A stretch of DNA of 64,000 nt from an uncultured bacterium (GCA_903921365.1 CAIXPS010000217.1:1-64000), one strand, 5' to 3'. Positions 45,136 through 55,443 are shown, counted from the first letter of the stretch. The notes: generated by a model not told the origin, from the letters alone. A program made the numbers and translations.

Positions 45136-46233
45136 ATGATTGAACTCCTTGAAGAGTGCGTTCGTATACGCAGCCTGAGCGGTCAGGAGGGCGACGTTGC
45201 CCATTTCCTGCGCGACCAGATGGCTGCGCGTGGCATGCGGTCGCACGTGGATGCTGCCGGCAACGCCATAGGCATCCTCGGCGATGGGCCGCGCCAACTG
45301 GTGCTGCTCGGCCACATGGATACTGTCGATGGCCTTGTGCCAGTGCGTTTCGAAAATGACGCGTTGTATGGGCGCGGAACGGTGGATGCGAAGGGGCCGT
45401 TATGCGCTTTTATCCTTGCCGTTGCGCAACTGGCGACATCTGGGGTAACCGCAAGGCGCGAAGCGACCCCTACAAGTCAACCCCTGAATGGCTGGCAGAT
45501 CATCGTCGTGGGCGCGACGGAAGAGGAAGCCGCGACATCCAGGGGCGCGCGATACGCTGTTACGCAGTACAAACCTGAGATATGCATCATCGGCGAGCCC
45601 AGCGGGGTCGATGGCGTCACGCTCGGGTACAAAGGCCGTTTGCTGACCGAGGCTCACTTCGAGCAGCCCTCTCGTCACACCGCGACGCCCGGCCCAAGCG
45701 CAGCCGAGCAGGCGGTGCGATTGTGGAACTGGCTGGATGGCTACGCCCGCGAGTACAACACGGACAAGCCCAAAACCTTTGACCAGATCATGCCTATCCT
45801 GCGCGCGATCCACTCCGCAGACAACGGCATGCAGGAGTGGTGCGACATCACGATCGGGTTGCGGCTGCCCGAGGAAAAGGGCCCCTACGACATGCAGCAC
45901 GCTTTCGAGGCGTGGGTTGCCACGACTCCCGCCGCCCCGCATCTGCAATTCACCGGTCATGAGGTGGCGTGGCGATCCTCCAGGGACACGCAGTTGGCGC
46001 GCGCGTTTATCGACGCCATCCGCGCTCAAGGCGCGCGACCGGCGCTGAAACTCAAGACCGGCACCGCCGACCTGAACGTTGTCGGGCCAATCTGGGGCTG
46101 TCCGATTGTCGCGTATGGCCCGGGAGACTCAGCACTCGACCACACGCCTGACGAGCATGTCAGCATCGCCGACTTCGAGCGCAGCGTAACGATCCTCGAA
46201 AACGTCATTCGTAAACTCATCACCGCTCCCTGA
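45136..46233 (+). CDS. lysK: LysW-lysine hydrolase (M20/ArgE-like)
   Basis: 365 residues. Releases lysine from LysW. Metallopeptidase M20 motifs are LLGHMDTVDG (~56-65), LYGRGTVDAKGPLCAFI (~76-92) and VGATEEEAATSRGARY (~123-138) with the catalytic Glu pair, plus the C-terminal GPGDSALDHTPDEHVSI. Between the second and third motifs lies an insertion, SGVTARREATPTSQP, which is a family B repeat (45443-45473) read in frame. If translated, it forms a loop near the active-site domain; activity should survive but is untested. Confidence 0.93.
   Translation: MIELLEECVRIRSLSGQEGDVAHFLRDQMAARGMRSHVDAAGNAIGILGDGPRQLVLLGHMDTVDGLVPVRFENDALYGRGTVDAKGPLCAFILAVAQLATSGVTARREATPTSQPLNGWQIIVVGATEEEAATSRGARYAVTQYKPEICIIGEPSGVDGVTLGYKGRLLTEAHFEQPSRHTATPGPSAAEQAVRLWNWLDGYAREYNTDKPKTFDQIMPILRAIHSADNGMQEWCDITIGLRLPEEKGPYDMQHAFEAWVATTPAAPHLQFTGHEVAWRSSRDTQLARAFIDAIRAQGARPALKLKTGTADLNVVGPIWGCPIVAYGPGDSALDHTPDEHVSIADFERSVTILENVIRKLITAP
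45443..45473 (+). repeat. Family B element inside lysK
   Basis: GGGTAACCGCAAGGCGCG...CCCCTAC, 31 bp, same orientation as the copies upstream of lysZ. It is one base shorter than those and keeps the lysK frame. Confidence 0.85.
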
Positions 46234-46252
46234 GCGTCCGTTTATTGCCTTG

Positions 46253-46266
46253 AATCCTTTAGGATT
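46253..46266. repeat. Family D palindrome, copy 2
   Basis: AATCCTTTAGGATT in the 63-base gap between lysK and the homocitrate synthase-like gene; stem of 5 bp with the TTTA loop. No T-run follows, so it is not a plain terminator. Confidence 0.6.
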
Positions 46267-46296
46267 ATTCACATTCACCTATCCGGCACACCTATC

Positions 46297-47631
46297 ATGA
46301 GCGTATCCTTCTCCTTCAAATATTACAACCCGAGAAACCTTGAGATCATCGATACGACGCTGCGCGAAGGGTCGCAGTCGTCGCTACTCCATGATCACTA
46401 TAAGTATTTCTTTAGCACAGCCGACAAGGTGGAGATCGTGCGCGCTCTGATCGTGTATGGAGTGAAGTTTATTGAGTTATTCGCCCCTAACGTCAGCCCG
46501 CAGGAAGCAACGGATTGGGTCGCCGTTAAGGATGCACGCGATGAACTCGTGGTGCAATGCGGCTACACCTTCCTGCTCGCTCACGTGCGCTGCCATCCTG
46601 CCGATGTTGAGGCTGCTATCAAAGCCGGGGCAGATGGGTTGAACATGTATATGGGCACCTCAGAAGTGTCCCGCAACTTCAACCACGGCCAGACCATCGG
46701 CGAGATTACGCGCAGGGCCGCCAGCCTCATCGAGCAGGTCCACAAGGACTACCCCGATCTGATCCTGCGCTTCAGCGGCGAGGATGCCTTCCGCACACGC
46801 GAGGACGATTTGTTCAACGTGTATGACGCCGTGGCGCCGTTCGTATCACGCTTCGGCACACCCGACACCGTCGGCGTGGCCACACCGACCGCGGTCGCGC
46901 GCCGCGTGCGCCTGTTACGTGAACGGTACCCGCATGTCGATCTGGAAGGCCATTTTCACGACGATCGCGGTTACGCGTTGATCAATTCGCTTGAGGCCGT
47001 CCGCGCCGGCACGCGCTATGTCAACACAACGCTGCTCGGCATCGGCGAGCGCTCCGGGATTACTTCGATGACCGGTCTGCTATTCAACCTGTTCGTCGAC
47101 AAGGACTACCAGTATCTGGATGGCTATCACGTGCGCGGGTCTTACCCGATCAATGTGCTCATGGCCGACAAACTGCGCAAACTGGTCCCGTCCAAGGAGC
47201 CGGTCAGCTTGACAAATCGCACCCATGCGGCAGGCGTCCACCAGAAGGCGATGATTAACAGCGCCAGCACGTATGAAGCGAATCCACTCGATCAATTTGG
47301 CGTCACTGAATCTGAAATCCTGCTCGGCCCGCTGTGCGGCTGGAACGTCATCCATTACTTCCTGAAGGAAATCTGCGGGTTCGACATCGACGAATCCGGC
47401 GCAAAGAGCATCGCCACTTCGTTCAAGAAACAGGTGTACGGCATCCCGTTTGGCGCATCGCCGGCGGCATTGCTGATCGATATTGCCGAGAAGGAATACG
47501 GGTTAAAACCAATCAACGTCCCTGAGCAATTCCGCGGCACGATCGCGCAGAACCTGACCGATACAACACATACCGCCGAAGTGGGTGAAGTGACCCATGC
47601 CAGCGGCGTGATCCTGCGCTCAAAGCAATAA
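46297..47631 (+). CDS. Homocitrate synthase-like enzyme (DRE-TIM metallolyase)
   Basis: 444 residues. Condenses acetyl-CoA with a 2-oxoacid; in this setting most likely 2-oxoglutarate, giving homocitrate, the first step of the aminoadipate route. Motifs are EIIDTTLREGSQSSLL (~16-31), the metal-site HFHDDRGYALINSLEA (~222-237) and NRTHAAGVHQKAMINS (~307-322). It is longer than Thermus homocitrate synthase, and Re-type citrate synthase belongs to the same superfamily, so that remains an alternative. Position directly after lysK supports the lysine role. Homoaconitase and homoisocitrate dehydrogenase are not in the window. Confidence 0.8.
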   Translation: MSVSFSFKYYNPRNLEIIDTTLREGSQSSLLHDHYKYFFSTADKVEIVRALIVYGVKFIELFAPNVSPQEATDWVAVKDARDELVVQCGYTFLLAHVRCHPADVEAAIKAGADGLNMYMGTSEVSRNFNHGQTIGEITRRAASLIEQVHKDYPDLILRFSGEDAFRTREDDLFNVYDAVAPFVSRFGTPDTVGVATPTAVARRVRLLRERYPHVDLEGHFHDDRGYALINSLEAVRAGTRYVNTTLLGIGERSGITSMTGLLFNLFVDKDYQYLDGYHVRGSYPINVLMADKLRKLVPSKEPVSLTNRTHAAGVHQKAMINSASTYEANPLDQFGVTESEILLGPLCGWNVIHYFLKEICGFDIDESGAKSIATSFKKQVYGIPFGASPAALLIDIAEKEYGLKPINVPEQFRGTIAQNLTDTTHTAEVGEVTHASGVILRSKQ

Positions 47632-47643
47632 GGGAAATAAGGC

Positions 47644-48285
47644 TTGAACATCGTGCTGGGCATCCCAGGTCCGTGGGCTGATACCGTAGAGCTGGGACGG
47701 GCGATTGCGGCGTCTAACGACGGGTATCATCTCCACGAGGGGCAGCTTGTCGGGCCGGGAATTTCAGCCCAGCTAGAGTTGATCGAGAGTTGCACCTATC
47801 TCATCTGTCCCGGCGGATCGCTGGATGCCGGGCGCAACGCCATGGCTCTGGCCGCGGTGATCCTGCGCGCAGGCGGTTATGCCGTCAGGGTAGAGAGTGC
47901 CGGACTATCGCACAGCGCAAAAAACTGGCTGGCACAAGCTGAACGGAGCGAAACGCATGTTGGAGCGCTTTATATCGGCTACGTTGCCCTGATCAATCGG
48001 CAGGGACAGGTGTATTCATGTGGCATGCACAACCTCGGGTTTCCCGATGCAACGGTGGCATCCACAACGTCTGTGCGCGTCGCCGGGGAGTTGCTGCGTG
48101 GGTTTCTGATGTCAGTGATCCACGACCAGCCGCTACTGGTCAGTGCGAAGTCCACCCTGGACGATGGCGCAGGCACTTTCTATCTCCTCACACACGAGGC
48201 ATGCGCACTGTGTGAACCCGATGACCCCTTCTTCAACCCATTCGGCGTGTGGCGATTAACTCCTGTGTCATTGTCTGATTCTTGA
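47644..48285 (+). CDS. Unknown protein at the end of the lysine operon
   Basis: 213 residues from a TTG at 47644 (MNIVLGIPGPWADTVELGRAI). Soluble, with a mixed alpha/beta look; distinctive stretches are YLICPGGSLDAGRNAMALAA and SVRVAGELLRGFLMSVIHDQ. The end resembles DUF4261 loosely; I do not assign it. It follows the homocitrate synthase-like gene after 12 bases, so it is probably cotranscribed, and converges with the ABC permease gene. Confidence 0.7.
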   Translation: MNIVLGIPGPWADTVELGRAIAASNDGYHLHEGQLVGPGISAQLELIESCTYLICPGGSLDAGRNAMALAAVILRAGGYAVRVESAGLSHSAKNWLAQAERSETHVGALYIGYVALINRQGQVYSCGMHNLGFPDATVASTTSVRVAGELLRGFLMSVIHDQPLLVSAKSTLDDGAGTFYLLTHEACALCEPDDPFFNPFGVWRLTPVSLSDS

Positions 48286-48313
48286 CGCTACACAGCCCAA
48301 CGCAATTTCGTTC

Positions 48314-49258
48314 CTACAGGCTGGCCTGCTGGAACTTGCGTTGGCGCGCAGCAGCCTGTCGCTTCCGCACTACGGCATAGAGAATCAACGACGCGACCGT
48401 CACCACATATGGAATCATCTGAACCAGTTGGCTGGGAATTTTCAGGTTCCCCAGTTGAATGGAGAGCGCGTCCGCAGCGCCGAAAACCACTGCGGCGATC
48501 AAAGTCCCGACCGGATGCTTCGCCCCCAGGTATACCGCAGCCAGGGCGATAAAGCCGCGCCCGGCAGTCATATCGCGTTGAAAGAACTTGACGTACCCCA
48601 TGCTCAGGTGGATGCCTCCCAATGCCGCCAGAAACCCACTCATCAGCAACGCCAGATACCGCATCGCCGTGACGTTGATGCCGACCGACCGTGCTGCATC
48701 CGGATTCTCGCCCACCGCGCGCACATGAATGCCCGGCCGCGTGCGATACAGGAACAACCAGACCAGACCGGTAGCGATAAAGGCCACATAGGTCAGCAGA
48801 TTCTGCCCGCTCAGGATTTCACCCAGGACAGGGATGTCTTTGATAAACGGTATGTCAACAGTTGGCATTTGCAGGCTGACCAGCTTGGAAGACGAGCCCT
48901 TATCCCCGGTTAACAGGTAAACAACGAAAATCGTAGCGCCCGATGCCAGAATGTTCAAGGCCAGCCCGACAAGGATGATGTCCGCTTTGAGGTTCAGATG
49001 AAAGAAACCGAGAATCAACGCCATGATCTCTGCCAGCAATACACCGGCCAGCAGCCCCAGCCACTCGCTCTGAGTATAGGCGCTGACCAGCACGCCAGCG
49101 CACGCGGCCGTGAGCATCATGCCTTCAAGGGCTATATTGGGCACACCGCCGAGTTCGGCAATCAGCCCGCCCAGCGCAGGCAGAATGAGCGGTGTGGATA
49201 CCCGCAGAATGGTGGACACAAACACCGCGCTAAAGATAACTTGCAGAACACTTTCCAT
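48314..49258 (-). CDS. BMP-type nucleoside ABC transporter, permease 2
   Basis: 314 residues, about nine membrane segments, BPD_transp_2 family. IALEGMMLTAACAGVLVS (~43-60) and RAVGENPDAARSVGINV (~183-199), the EAA-like coupling loop, are typical of the YufQ/NupQ partner. It forms the membrane channel with the other permease. Last gene of the importer operon; 47 bases follow the other permease. Confidence 0.93.
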   Translation of the reverse strand: MESVLQVIFSAVFVSTILRVSTPLILPALGGLIAELGGVPNIALEGMMLTAACAGVLVSAYTQSEWLGLLAGVLLAEIMALILGFFHLNLKADIILVGLALNILASGATIFVVYLLTGDKGSSSKLVSLQMPTVDIPFIKDIPVLGEILSGQNLLTYVAFIATGLVWLFLYRTRPGIHVRAVGENPDAARSVGINVTAMRYLALLMSGFLAALGGIHLSMGYVKFFQRDMTAGRGFIALAAVYLGAKHPVGTLIAAVVFGAADALSIQLGNLKIPSQLVQMIPYVVTVASLILYAVVRKRQAAARQRKFQQASL

Positions 49259-49305
49259 CGGATTCTCGCTTTATGCGGATGGGCCTGCCACCCCTAAGTT
49301 GGTTG

Positions 49306-50489
49306 TCATATATTCCTTCGACTTTGTTCCGACGGCACTGCCGTCGCGTCCGACACCGCCGCAGTGCGACTGCTCGAAGTGCCACTGGTATTGCGACGCG
49401 CGCGCACAAACTCGATCACGAACTGAGCGGTGATCAGCAGGATGATGACCGCCTGGATGACCTGCACAATTTCTGCGCCAACCGAGGCGGTGCGCTCCAT
49501 GATGTCGCCCCCGATGCGCAGATAGGAGTAGAACAAGCCGGTAATAGGCACCAGCAGCGGGTTATTGCGCGCCAGCATCGCCACCACAATCCCCTCAAAG
49601 CCCAAGCCGGCGGAGATGCCCAGGATCAGGCGATTGTGCACGCCAAGCGCCAGGTGCACGCCGCCAATCGCCGCGACCGCGCCGCCAATCGCAAACGACA
49701 GCATGATCACGCGCCTGGTGTTTATCCCGCCATACCGGGCGAACTTCTCGTTTGCGCCAATCATGCGCACCTCGTAACCAAACGATGTTCGCCGCATCAA
49801 CACCCATACGGCAATGACCGCGATCAGGACAAGCACAATAGCCAGGTTCGCGCGTCCCAGGTTCGCATTGAAAATATCCGCTAGAAGTGGAAATGCCGAA
49901 GTCGCAGGGAGCAACGCCGACCGCCGCACGTTGTCACCCTCGGGCGTCAGAAAGTTGATCAGTAGATACTGATAAAGGTTCGCGATGATAGCGTTAATCA
50001 TCAGGGTGGAAACAACCTCGTTGGCGTTGAGATACGCCTTCATCCATCCGGGTATCAACGCGACAAGGAATCCGGCGGTCATGGCGGCCAGCAACGGCAC
50101 GACAATCCCAAGCACGGGCGGCAGCGGGACATATAACGCCACAACCGCAGCAGTCAACGCGCCAACCAGCAACGACCCTTCCGCACCGAGGTTAAACTGG
50201 CGCGCCTGGAAAGCGATGGAGACCGACAGACCGATCAGGATCAACGTCGTCGCATCCTGGATCCAGTTGCCAAGGCGGTTGACCTGGCTGAGCGGCCCCG
50301 TCAACAAGGCGGTATAGGCCTTGATCGGCTCTTTCCCGACGGCAAGTGTGACGATAAACCCGATCAATAGCGCAATCATGATCGTCCCAAGGGTCACAAT
50401 CAAGTCGATCAGGGAGGACCGCACACGTTCTTTTCGAATGCGCGCGCGTTCTACAGCGCGATTCTCAGACAGTGTGATTGCGGATGTGT

Positions 50490-50496
<7 letters not shown>
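49306..50496 (-). CDS. BMP-type nucleoside ABC transporter, permease 1
   Basis: 396 residues from a TTG start that overlaps the ATPase gene by 7 bases. About ten membrane segments; RQFNLGAEGSLLVGALTAAV (~102-121) and RMIGANEKFARYGGINTRR (~240-258) match the YufP/NupP family. The last ~25 residues (TSGTSSSRTAAVSDATAVPS) are hydrophilic, Ser/Thr-rich and unlike a permease end; they are encoded by the repeats at 49325-49351 and 49368-49390, read from the opposite strand. Confidence 0.92.
49325..49351. repeat. Family C palindromic element, copy 2
   Basis: TGTTCCGACGGCACTGCCGT then CGCGTCC. GACGGCA and TGCCGTC pair around one base. It shares its ends with 36839-36871 and lies in the 3' end of the permease gene. 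Confidence 0.75.
49368..49390. repeat. Family A element, copy 9 (diverged)
   Basis: GACTGCTCGAAGTGCCACTG then GTA, 16 bases after the family C copy. One mismatch in the core. It is antisense to the permease gene and read as TSGTSSSR. Confidence 0.6.
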
Positions 50497-52025
<1,529 letters not shown>

Positions 52026-52032
52026 TGCTTCG

Positions 52033-52060
52033 AATCCTATGGGACTGCTCTGAGTCCCTG
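52033..52060. repeat. Family D plus family A element, joined
   Basis: AATCCTATGGGACT (52033-52046) runs directly into GGGACTGCTCTGAGTCCCTG (52041-52060). The shared GGGACT shows that the two short families are modules of one longer element. It lies just upstream of the ATPase start. Confidence 0.7.
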
Positions 52061-52173
52061 ATGTTAACGGGGTATCTTTGCTAGTGCTCTGAGCAGATGG
52101 GGTGCTGATTTTGTGTCTCCTGCGTCTAGGGCGGCGTCACACGGATTGCGCGAACTGTGCTGTGAGACAAATC

Positions 52174-52204
52174 ACCGCCCCGGTTCAAAGGCTGCCAGGG
52201 CGGT
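52174..52204 (-). terminator. Hairpin between the BMP gene and the ATPase gene
   Basis: ACCGCCC (52174-52180) and GGGCGGT (52198-52204), 18 bases beyond the BMP stop on the minus strand. No good T-run. It may attenuate transcription so that the binding protein is made in excess over the membrane parts. Confidence 0.5.
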
Positions 52205-52221
52205 AATAATAACGGGCGACT

Positions 52222-53376
52222 TTACTTCAGCGTGGTATCAACCTTGATCTTGCCATCCTTGATGTCTTGAGCGGCTTGCGTCACTTTTGCCTGGATATCG
52301 GCGGGGATCAACTTCGTGTAGTTCTCGTTGTTCGCCAGACCAACGGCGTCCTCAGCAACACCGAGGTATTCGGCAGTGCCGTACTTGAGCGTCCCGGCAG
52401 CGTCCAGTTTGGCCGCGCGAGCAATCCCAGCGCCCACGTTCTTGAGCATCGACGTGATAATCGTCGCCTTCTGCTTCGGGTCTGCAACAGTGAAATACTG
52501 ATCAGAATCGACGCCCAGCGCGTACGAGTTGGCCTCTACAGCGGCCTCGAACACGCCCATTCCAGAGCCGCCAGCCACGCCCCACACGACGCCAGCGCCT
52601 TGCTGATACATCGACTTGGCAATTTCCTTGCCCTTGGCCGGATTGCTCCACGGATTATCACCGCCAACGTACTGAATGATGATATCCGTATCCGGGTTAA
52701 GTCCGGCGTCCTTCAAACCTTGCTTGAAACCGACGAAGAAGTCATTGATGCCAGGGATGTCCATCCCGCCGACACCGCCGACTTTGGTCTTGTTCTCAAT
52801 ACCCTTCAAAGCCTTGGCCTTCAGCGCCAGCCCCGTGGCCAGACCGACCAGGTAGGAACCCTCGTTCTGCTTGAAATACATCGAGTAAAGGTTAGCGCAT
52901 TTGTTCGAGCAGCTTCCGCCGCCCAGCTTGCCGGCAAAATCGACGTCTCCCTCAAAGAACCAGAACTTCTTGTTCGGGTACTTGGGCGCAATCTTGCTTA
53001 TGTAGTCGCCCATATCAAGCGATCCCGCCACCAGTGCGTCATAGTCGTCGGACGCTGCGGCGTCTTCGAGACCCGGCTCCCACTTGTTGCGGTCATAACT
53101 CAATTCAACCAGCTTTGTCTCGTAAGCCAGGTCTTTCTTGATCATATCCAGACCTGAGTTGGCCGAGTCAAAAAACGACTTGTCACCCAGTGTGCCGTTA
53201 ATCACCAGCTTGACGCGCAGTTTCTTCCCGGCAGCGGGCGCGGCAGTAGCAGCGGTTTTTGCTGCGGGCGCTGAAGTGGCCACGGGCGCAGACGTCGGCG
53301 TGCCAGCGCCACAGGCTGTCAAAATCAGGGATGCCGCCGCGGCAGCGGTCAACCAGACGCTCAATTTGATACTCAT
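52222..53376 (-). CDS. BMP-family substrate-binding lipoprotein (nucleoside importer)
   Basis: 384 residues. Signal peptide with lipobox SLILTACGAG (Cys ~22), then an Ala/Thr/Pro linker and the BMP/PnrA fold starting KLVINGTLGDKSFFDSANSG (~53-72). GLEDAAASDDYDALVAGS, KKFWFFEGDVDF and VGGVGGMDIPGINDFFVGF match the family. It captures nucleosides (or related ligands) outside the cell for the ATPase and permeases that follow. The Gly/Cys-rich GGGSCSNKCANLY could form a disulfide. Confidence 0.94.
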   Translation of the reverse strand: MSIKLSVWLTAAAAASLILTACGAGTPTSAPVATSAPAAKTAATAAPAAGKKLRVKLVINGTLGDKSFFDSANSGLDMIKKDLAYETKLVELSYDRNKWEPGLEDAAASDDYDALVAGSLDMGDYISKIAPKYPNKKFWFFEGDVDFAGKLGGGSCSNKCANLYSMYFKQNEGSYLVGLATGLALKAKALKGIENKTKVGGVGGMDIPGINDFFVGFKQGLKDAGLNPDTDIIIQYVGGDNPWSNPAKGKEIAKSMYQQGAGVVWGVAGGSGMGVFEAAVEANSYALGVDSDQYFTVADPKQKATIITSMLKNVGAGIARAAKLDAAGTLKYGTAEYLGVAEDAVGLANNENYTKLIPADIQAKVTQAAQDIKDGKIKVDTTLK

Positions 53377-53478
53377 ATAGGTTCTTCTCTCCTCTTTATT
53401 GGCACATTATTGCCACGCCGATTCTATCATCGCGAGCGCCTGCTCACAGTGGACATTGGACGATTACAATCCTTGCTG

Positions 53479-53976
53479 ATGAAAACCCTCACTACCCGGC
53501 GCGTCGTCCGTATCGCGATTATTGCGGCGCTTTATGCGGTAATTACACTCCTGATTGCGCCAATTGCGTACAGCGCCCTGCAGTTCCGCATCAGCGAAGC
53601 GATTAAGGTATTTGTGCTCTTTGATCCCTGGCTGGCGGTCGGCATCGGCATTGGCACGTTTATCAGTAACCTTGCCAGCCCAAATGGCCCCCTGGACCTC
53701 ACATTAATGCCGCTGACGGACATCCTGGGCGGTCTTCTTGTTTGGGCGGTCTACAAACTCGTCCTGCGCCGGAAAGCCCCTGCCCTGGCGATGGCGCTCT
53801 ACGCGCTCACAACCTCGCTCGCCGTGTCTGCAATGCTCGCTATTCTGGGGGTTGACGCGTTTCTCGTGTTGTTTCCCCCCATTCTCTTCAGTGAGTTAGT
53901 GATCATGGCGCCGGCGACGCCGCTTATTTTCTGGATCAAGCGCCAATTGCAGGCTCGCGGCATCGAGTTGGAATAA
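53479..53976 (+). CDS. QueT-family transporter
   Basis: 165 residues from the ATG at 53479. About five membrane segments. AALYAVITLLIAPIAYSALQ (~14-33), FRISEAIKVFVLFDPWLAVG and FISNLASPNGPLDLTLMPLTD (split at Gly) are the QueT signature; these S-components import queuosine precursors with an ECF module. No ECF ATPase or queuosine gene is nearby, and no preQ1 riboswitch was recognised in the 102 bases upstream. Divergent from the BMP gene. Confidence 0.88.
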   Translation: MKTLTTRRVVRIAIIAALYAVITLLIAPIAYSALQFRISEAIKVFVLFDPWLAVGIGIGTFISNLASPNGPLDLTLMPLTDILGGLLVWAVYKLVLRRKAPALAMALYALTTSLAVSAMLAILGVDAFLVLFPPILFSELVIMAPATPLIFWIKRQLQARGIELE

Positions 53977-53979
53977 CAT

Positions 53980-54016
53980 AAAACGCCGCCAGAGCTTGAT
54001 GTCCTGGCAGTGTTTT
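53980..54016. terminator. Bidirectional terminator-like hairpin
   Basis: AAAACGCCGCCAG (53980-53992) pairs imperfectly with CTGGCAGTGTTTT (54004-54016). The A and T runs at both ends suit termination of both the QueT-like gene and the convergent sialidase-fold gene. Confidence 0.7.
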
Positions 54017-54041
54017 TCATAAACCTGACGAGAAAATTGCT

Positions 54042-55163
54042 TCACAGATATGACGCGTAGTTCTCGAGGCAAGCAAAAATTACCCGATTAGCGTCATGGT
54101 AGTTTCTTGCGCCGCGATAAGCTGCGCGAACAAGATAGATGATATCGTCCCCATCAAATTGCCAATCCACATACTGAAAACCTGTAAGTCGCACCGAGTC
54201 TTCCTGAGTGAGTCCGCTATCATCCGTCATCAACGTTTTAGCGATTTCCCAGTGAACCAGGTCTGTCGAAACCGCTAGTGAAAGTATATTGCGCTGATTG
54301 GGCCATTTGCAATCGGTGACCTTGTTTACCAGCGACAGATACCGGTGCGATTCAGGATCGCGTCGAATCGTAAACTTTGATGCGCCGCCAGGGAAATCAA
54401 TAAATCCGGTCGAAGGGTCGAAGCCTATAATCGCACCGTTATCGCGCACGTTCACGATGGCGGCCTTGCCGACAATGGGATGTGCATGGAACCGCAGGAT
54501 ATTCCACACTTCCCCATTGGGCGTTGCAACCAGATTCCCTTCCAGCCAGCCGGGTCGCTCCAGTGTGCCCCATTTGCTCGGCAGCCATGATGGATCAAAA
54601 GCCAATTTGTTGCTCATCGTCCAACTATTGGCGTCAAGCAGGTCAGCGTCGACAGCGGCAGAGATCACAGCAGCCTTGAATCCGGAACCCCAGATCAAGG
54701 GATCGCAGTCTTCAACGGCGCGATACAACCTGTTCTGATGCACAAGCACAGGCACAGGCGCACAATGGTAATTCGGGGATGCGTGACCTGCCCCACCCGA
54801 AAAAAGCAGTCCGGTCTTCTCGTCCGATGGATGCGTCCACGTGAAACCGCCATCGTCGCTTCGGCGGATCACAATGGAGCCCCATTGCTGGCTCGTTCCA
54901 AGCAGATAGATACTGCCGCGGTGCAGGTAAAGTGTGGACCAGAACGCATTGAGGACATGCGTTATATTCGCCCATGTATGACCATCATCTTCTGATCGGT
55001 AGATGCTCGTTAGCCCTTCCTCACCATCGCTTGTGCGGGGACACCCTGTGCCAAAATAGTCATGACAAGCGACCAGCGCGCCATCTGGCAACCGCACAAT
55101 ACTTGGGCTTCCCAGAAAAGTTTTCGTCTGCTCAGGTTGATACTTCACTTCATGCCAGGTCAT
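54042..55163 (-). CDS. Sialidase-fold (BNR/Asp-box) protein
   Basis: 373 residues from the ATG at MTWHEVKYQ, with GAGG 6 bases upstream; an ATG four codons earlier is possible, and the longer frame runs into a tRNA gene. Asp-boxes SEDDGHTW (~57) and SDDGGFTW (~97) mark a six-bladed propeller. RLPDGALVACHDYFGTG near the N-terminus and PGWLEGNLVATPNGEVWNIL are typical of the exo-sialidase-like superfamily. No signal peptide is seen, so a cytoplasmic glycosidase is possible. The true substrate is unknown. Confidence 0.8.
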   Translation of the reverse strand: MTWHEVKYQPEQTKTFLGSPSIVRLPDGALVACHDYFGTGCPRTSDGEEGLTSIYRSEDDGHTWANITHVLNAFWSTLYLHRGSIYLLGTSQQWGSIVIRRSDDGGFTWTHPSDEKTGLLFSGGAGHASPNYHCAPVPVLVHQNRLYRAVEDCDPLIWGSGFKAAVISAAVDADLLDANSWTMSNKLAFDPSWLPSKWGTLERPGWLEGNLVATPNGEVWNILRFHAHPIVGKAAIVNVRDNGAIIGFDPSTGFIDFPGGASKFTIRRDPESHRYLSLVNKVTDCKWPNQRNILSLAVSTDLVHWEIAKTLMTDDSGLTQEDSVRLTGFQYVDWQFDGDDIIYLVRAAYRGARNYHDANRVIFACLENYASYL

Positions 55164-55234
55164 GTTCAGCCTCATTGTCAGTGGGGTAAATAAAAAACAC
55201 CAGCGGGTATAAAACTCCGCCGGTGTCTGGATTA

Positions 55235-55307
55235 TGGACCTGAGGGGATTTGAACCCCTGACCTCCTCAGTGCGATTGAGGCGCGCTCCCAACTGCGCTA
55301 CAGGCCC
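55235..55307 (-). tRNA. tRNA-Ala (CGC)
   Basis: 73 bases. Acceptor GGGCCTG pairs with CAGGTCC and contains the G3-U70 wobble that identifies alanine tRNA. The anticodon loop is ATCGCAC, anticodon CGC. T-loop TTCAAAT is normal, discriminator A. The CCA end is not encoded. Confidence 0.96.
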
Positions 55308-55349
55308 GGAAACAAAAAGGATGAAGGATTTATTCCCTCATCCTTCTCA

Positions 55350-55421
55350 AGCGGGCGACGGGATTCGAACCCGCGACCTTCTCCTTGGCAAGGAGATGCT
55401 CTACCACTGAGCCACACCCGC
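55350..55421 (-). tRNA. tRNA-Gly (GCC)
   Basis: 72 bases. Acceptor GCGGGTG pairs with CGCCCGC, anticodon loop TTGCCAA with anticodon GCC, T-loop TTCGAAT, discriminator T as usual for bacterial glycine tRNA. CCA is not encoded. Confidence 0.97.
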
Positions 55422-55443
55422 AAACCCACGACGAATCGTGAAA

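Noticed and set aside
53377-53478. Possible preQ1 riboswitch ahead of the QueT-like gene
   Set aside because: No characteristic aptamer hairpin with an A-rich tail was found.
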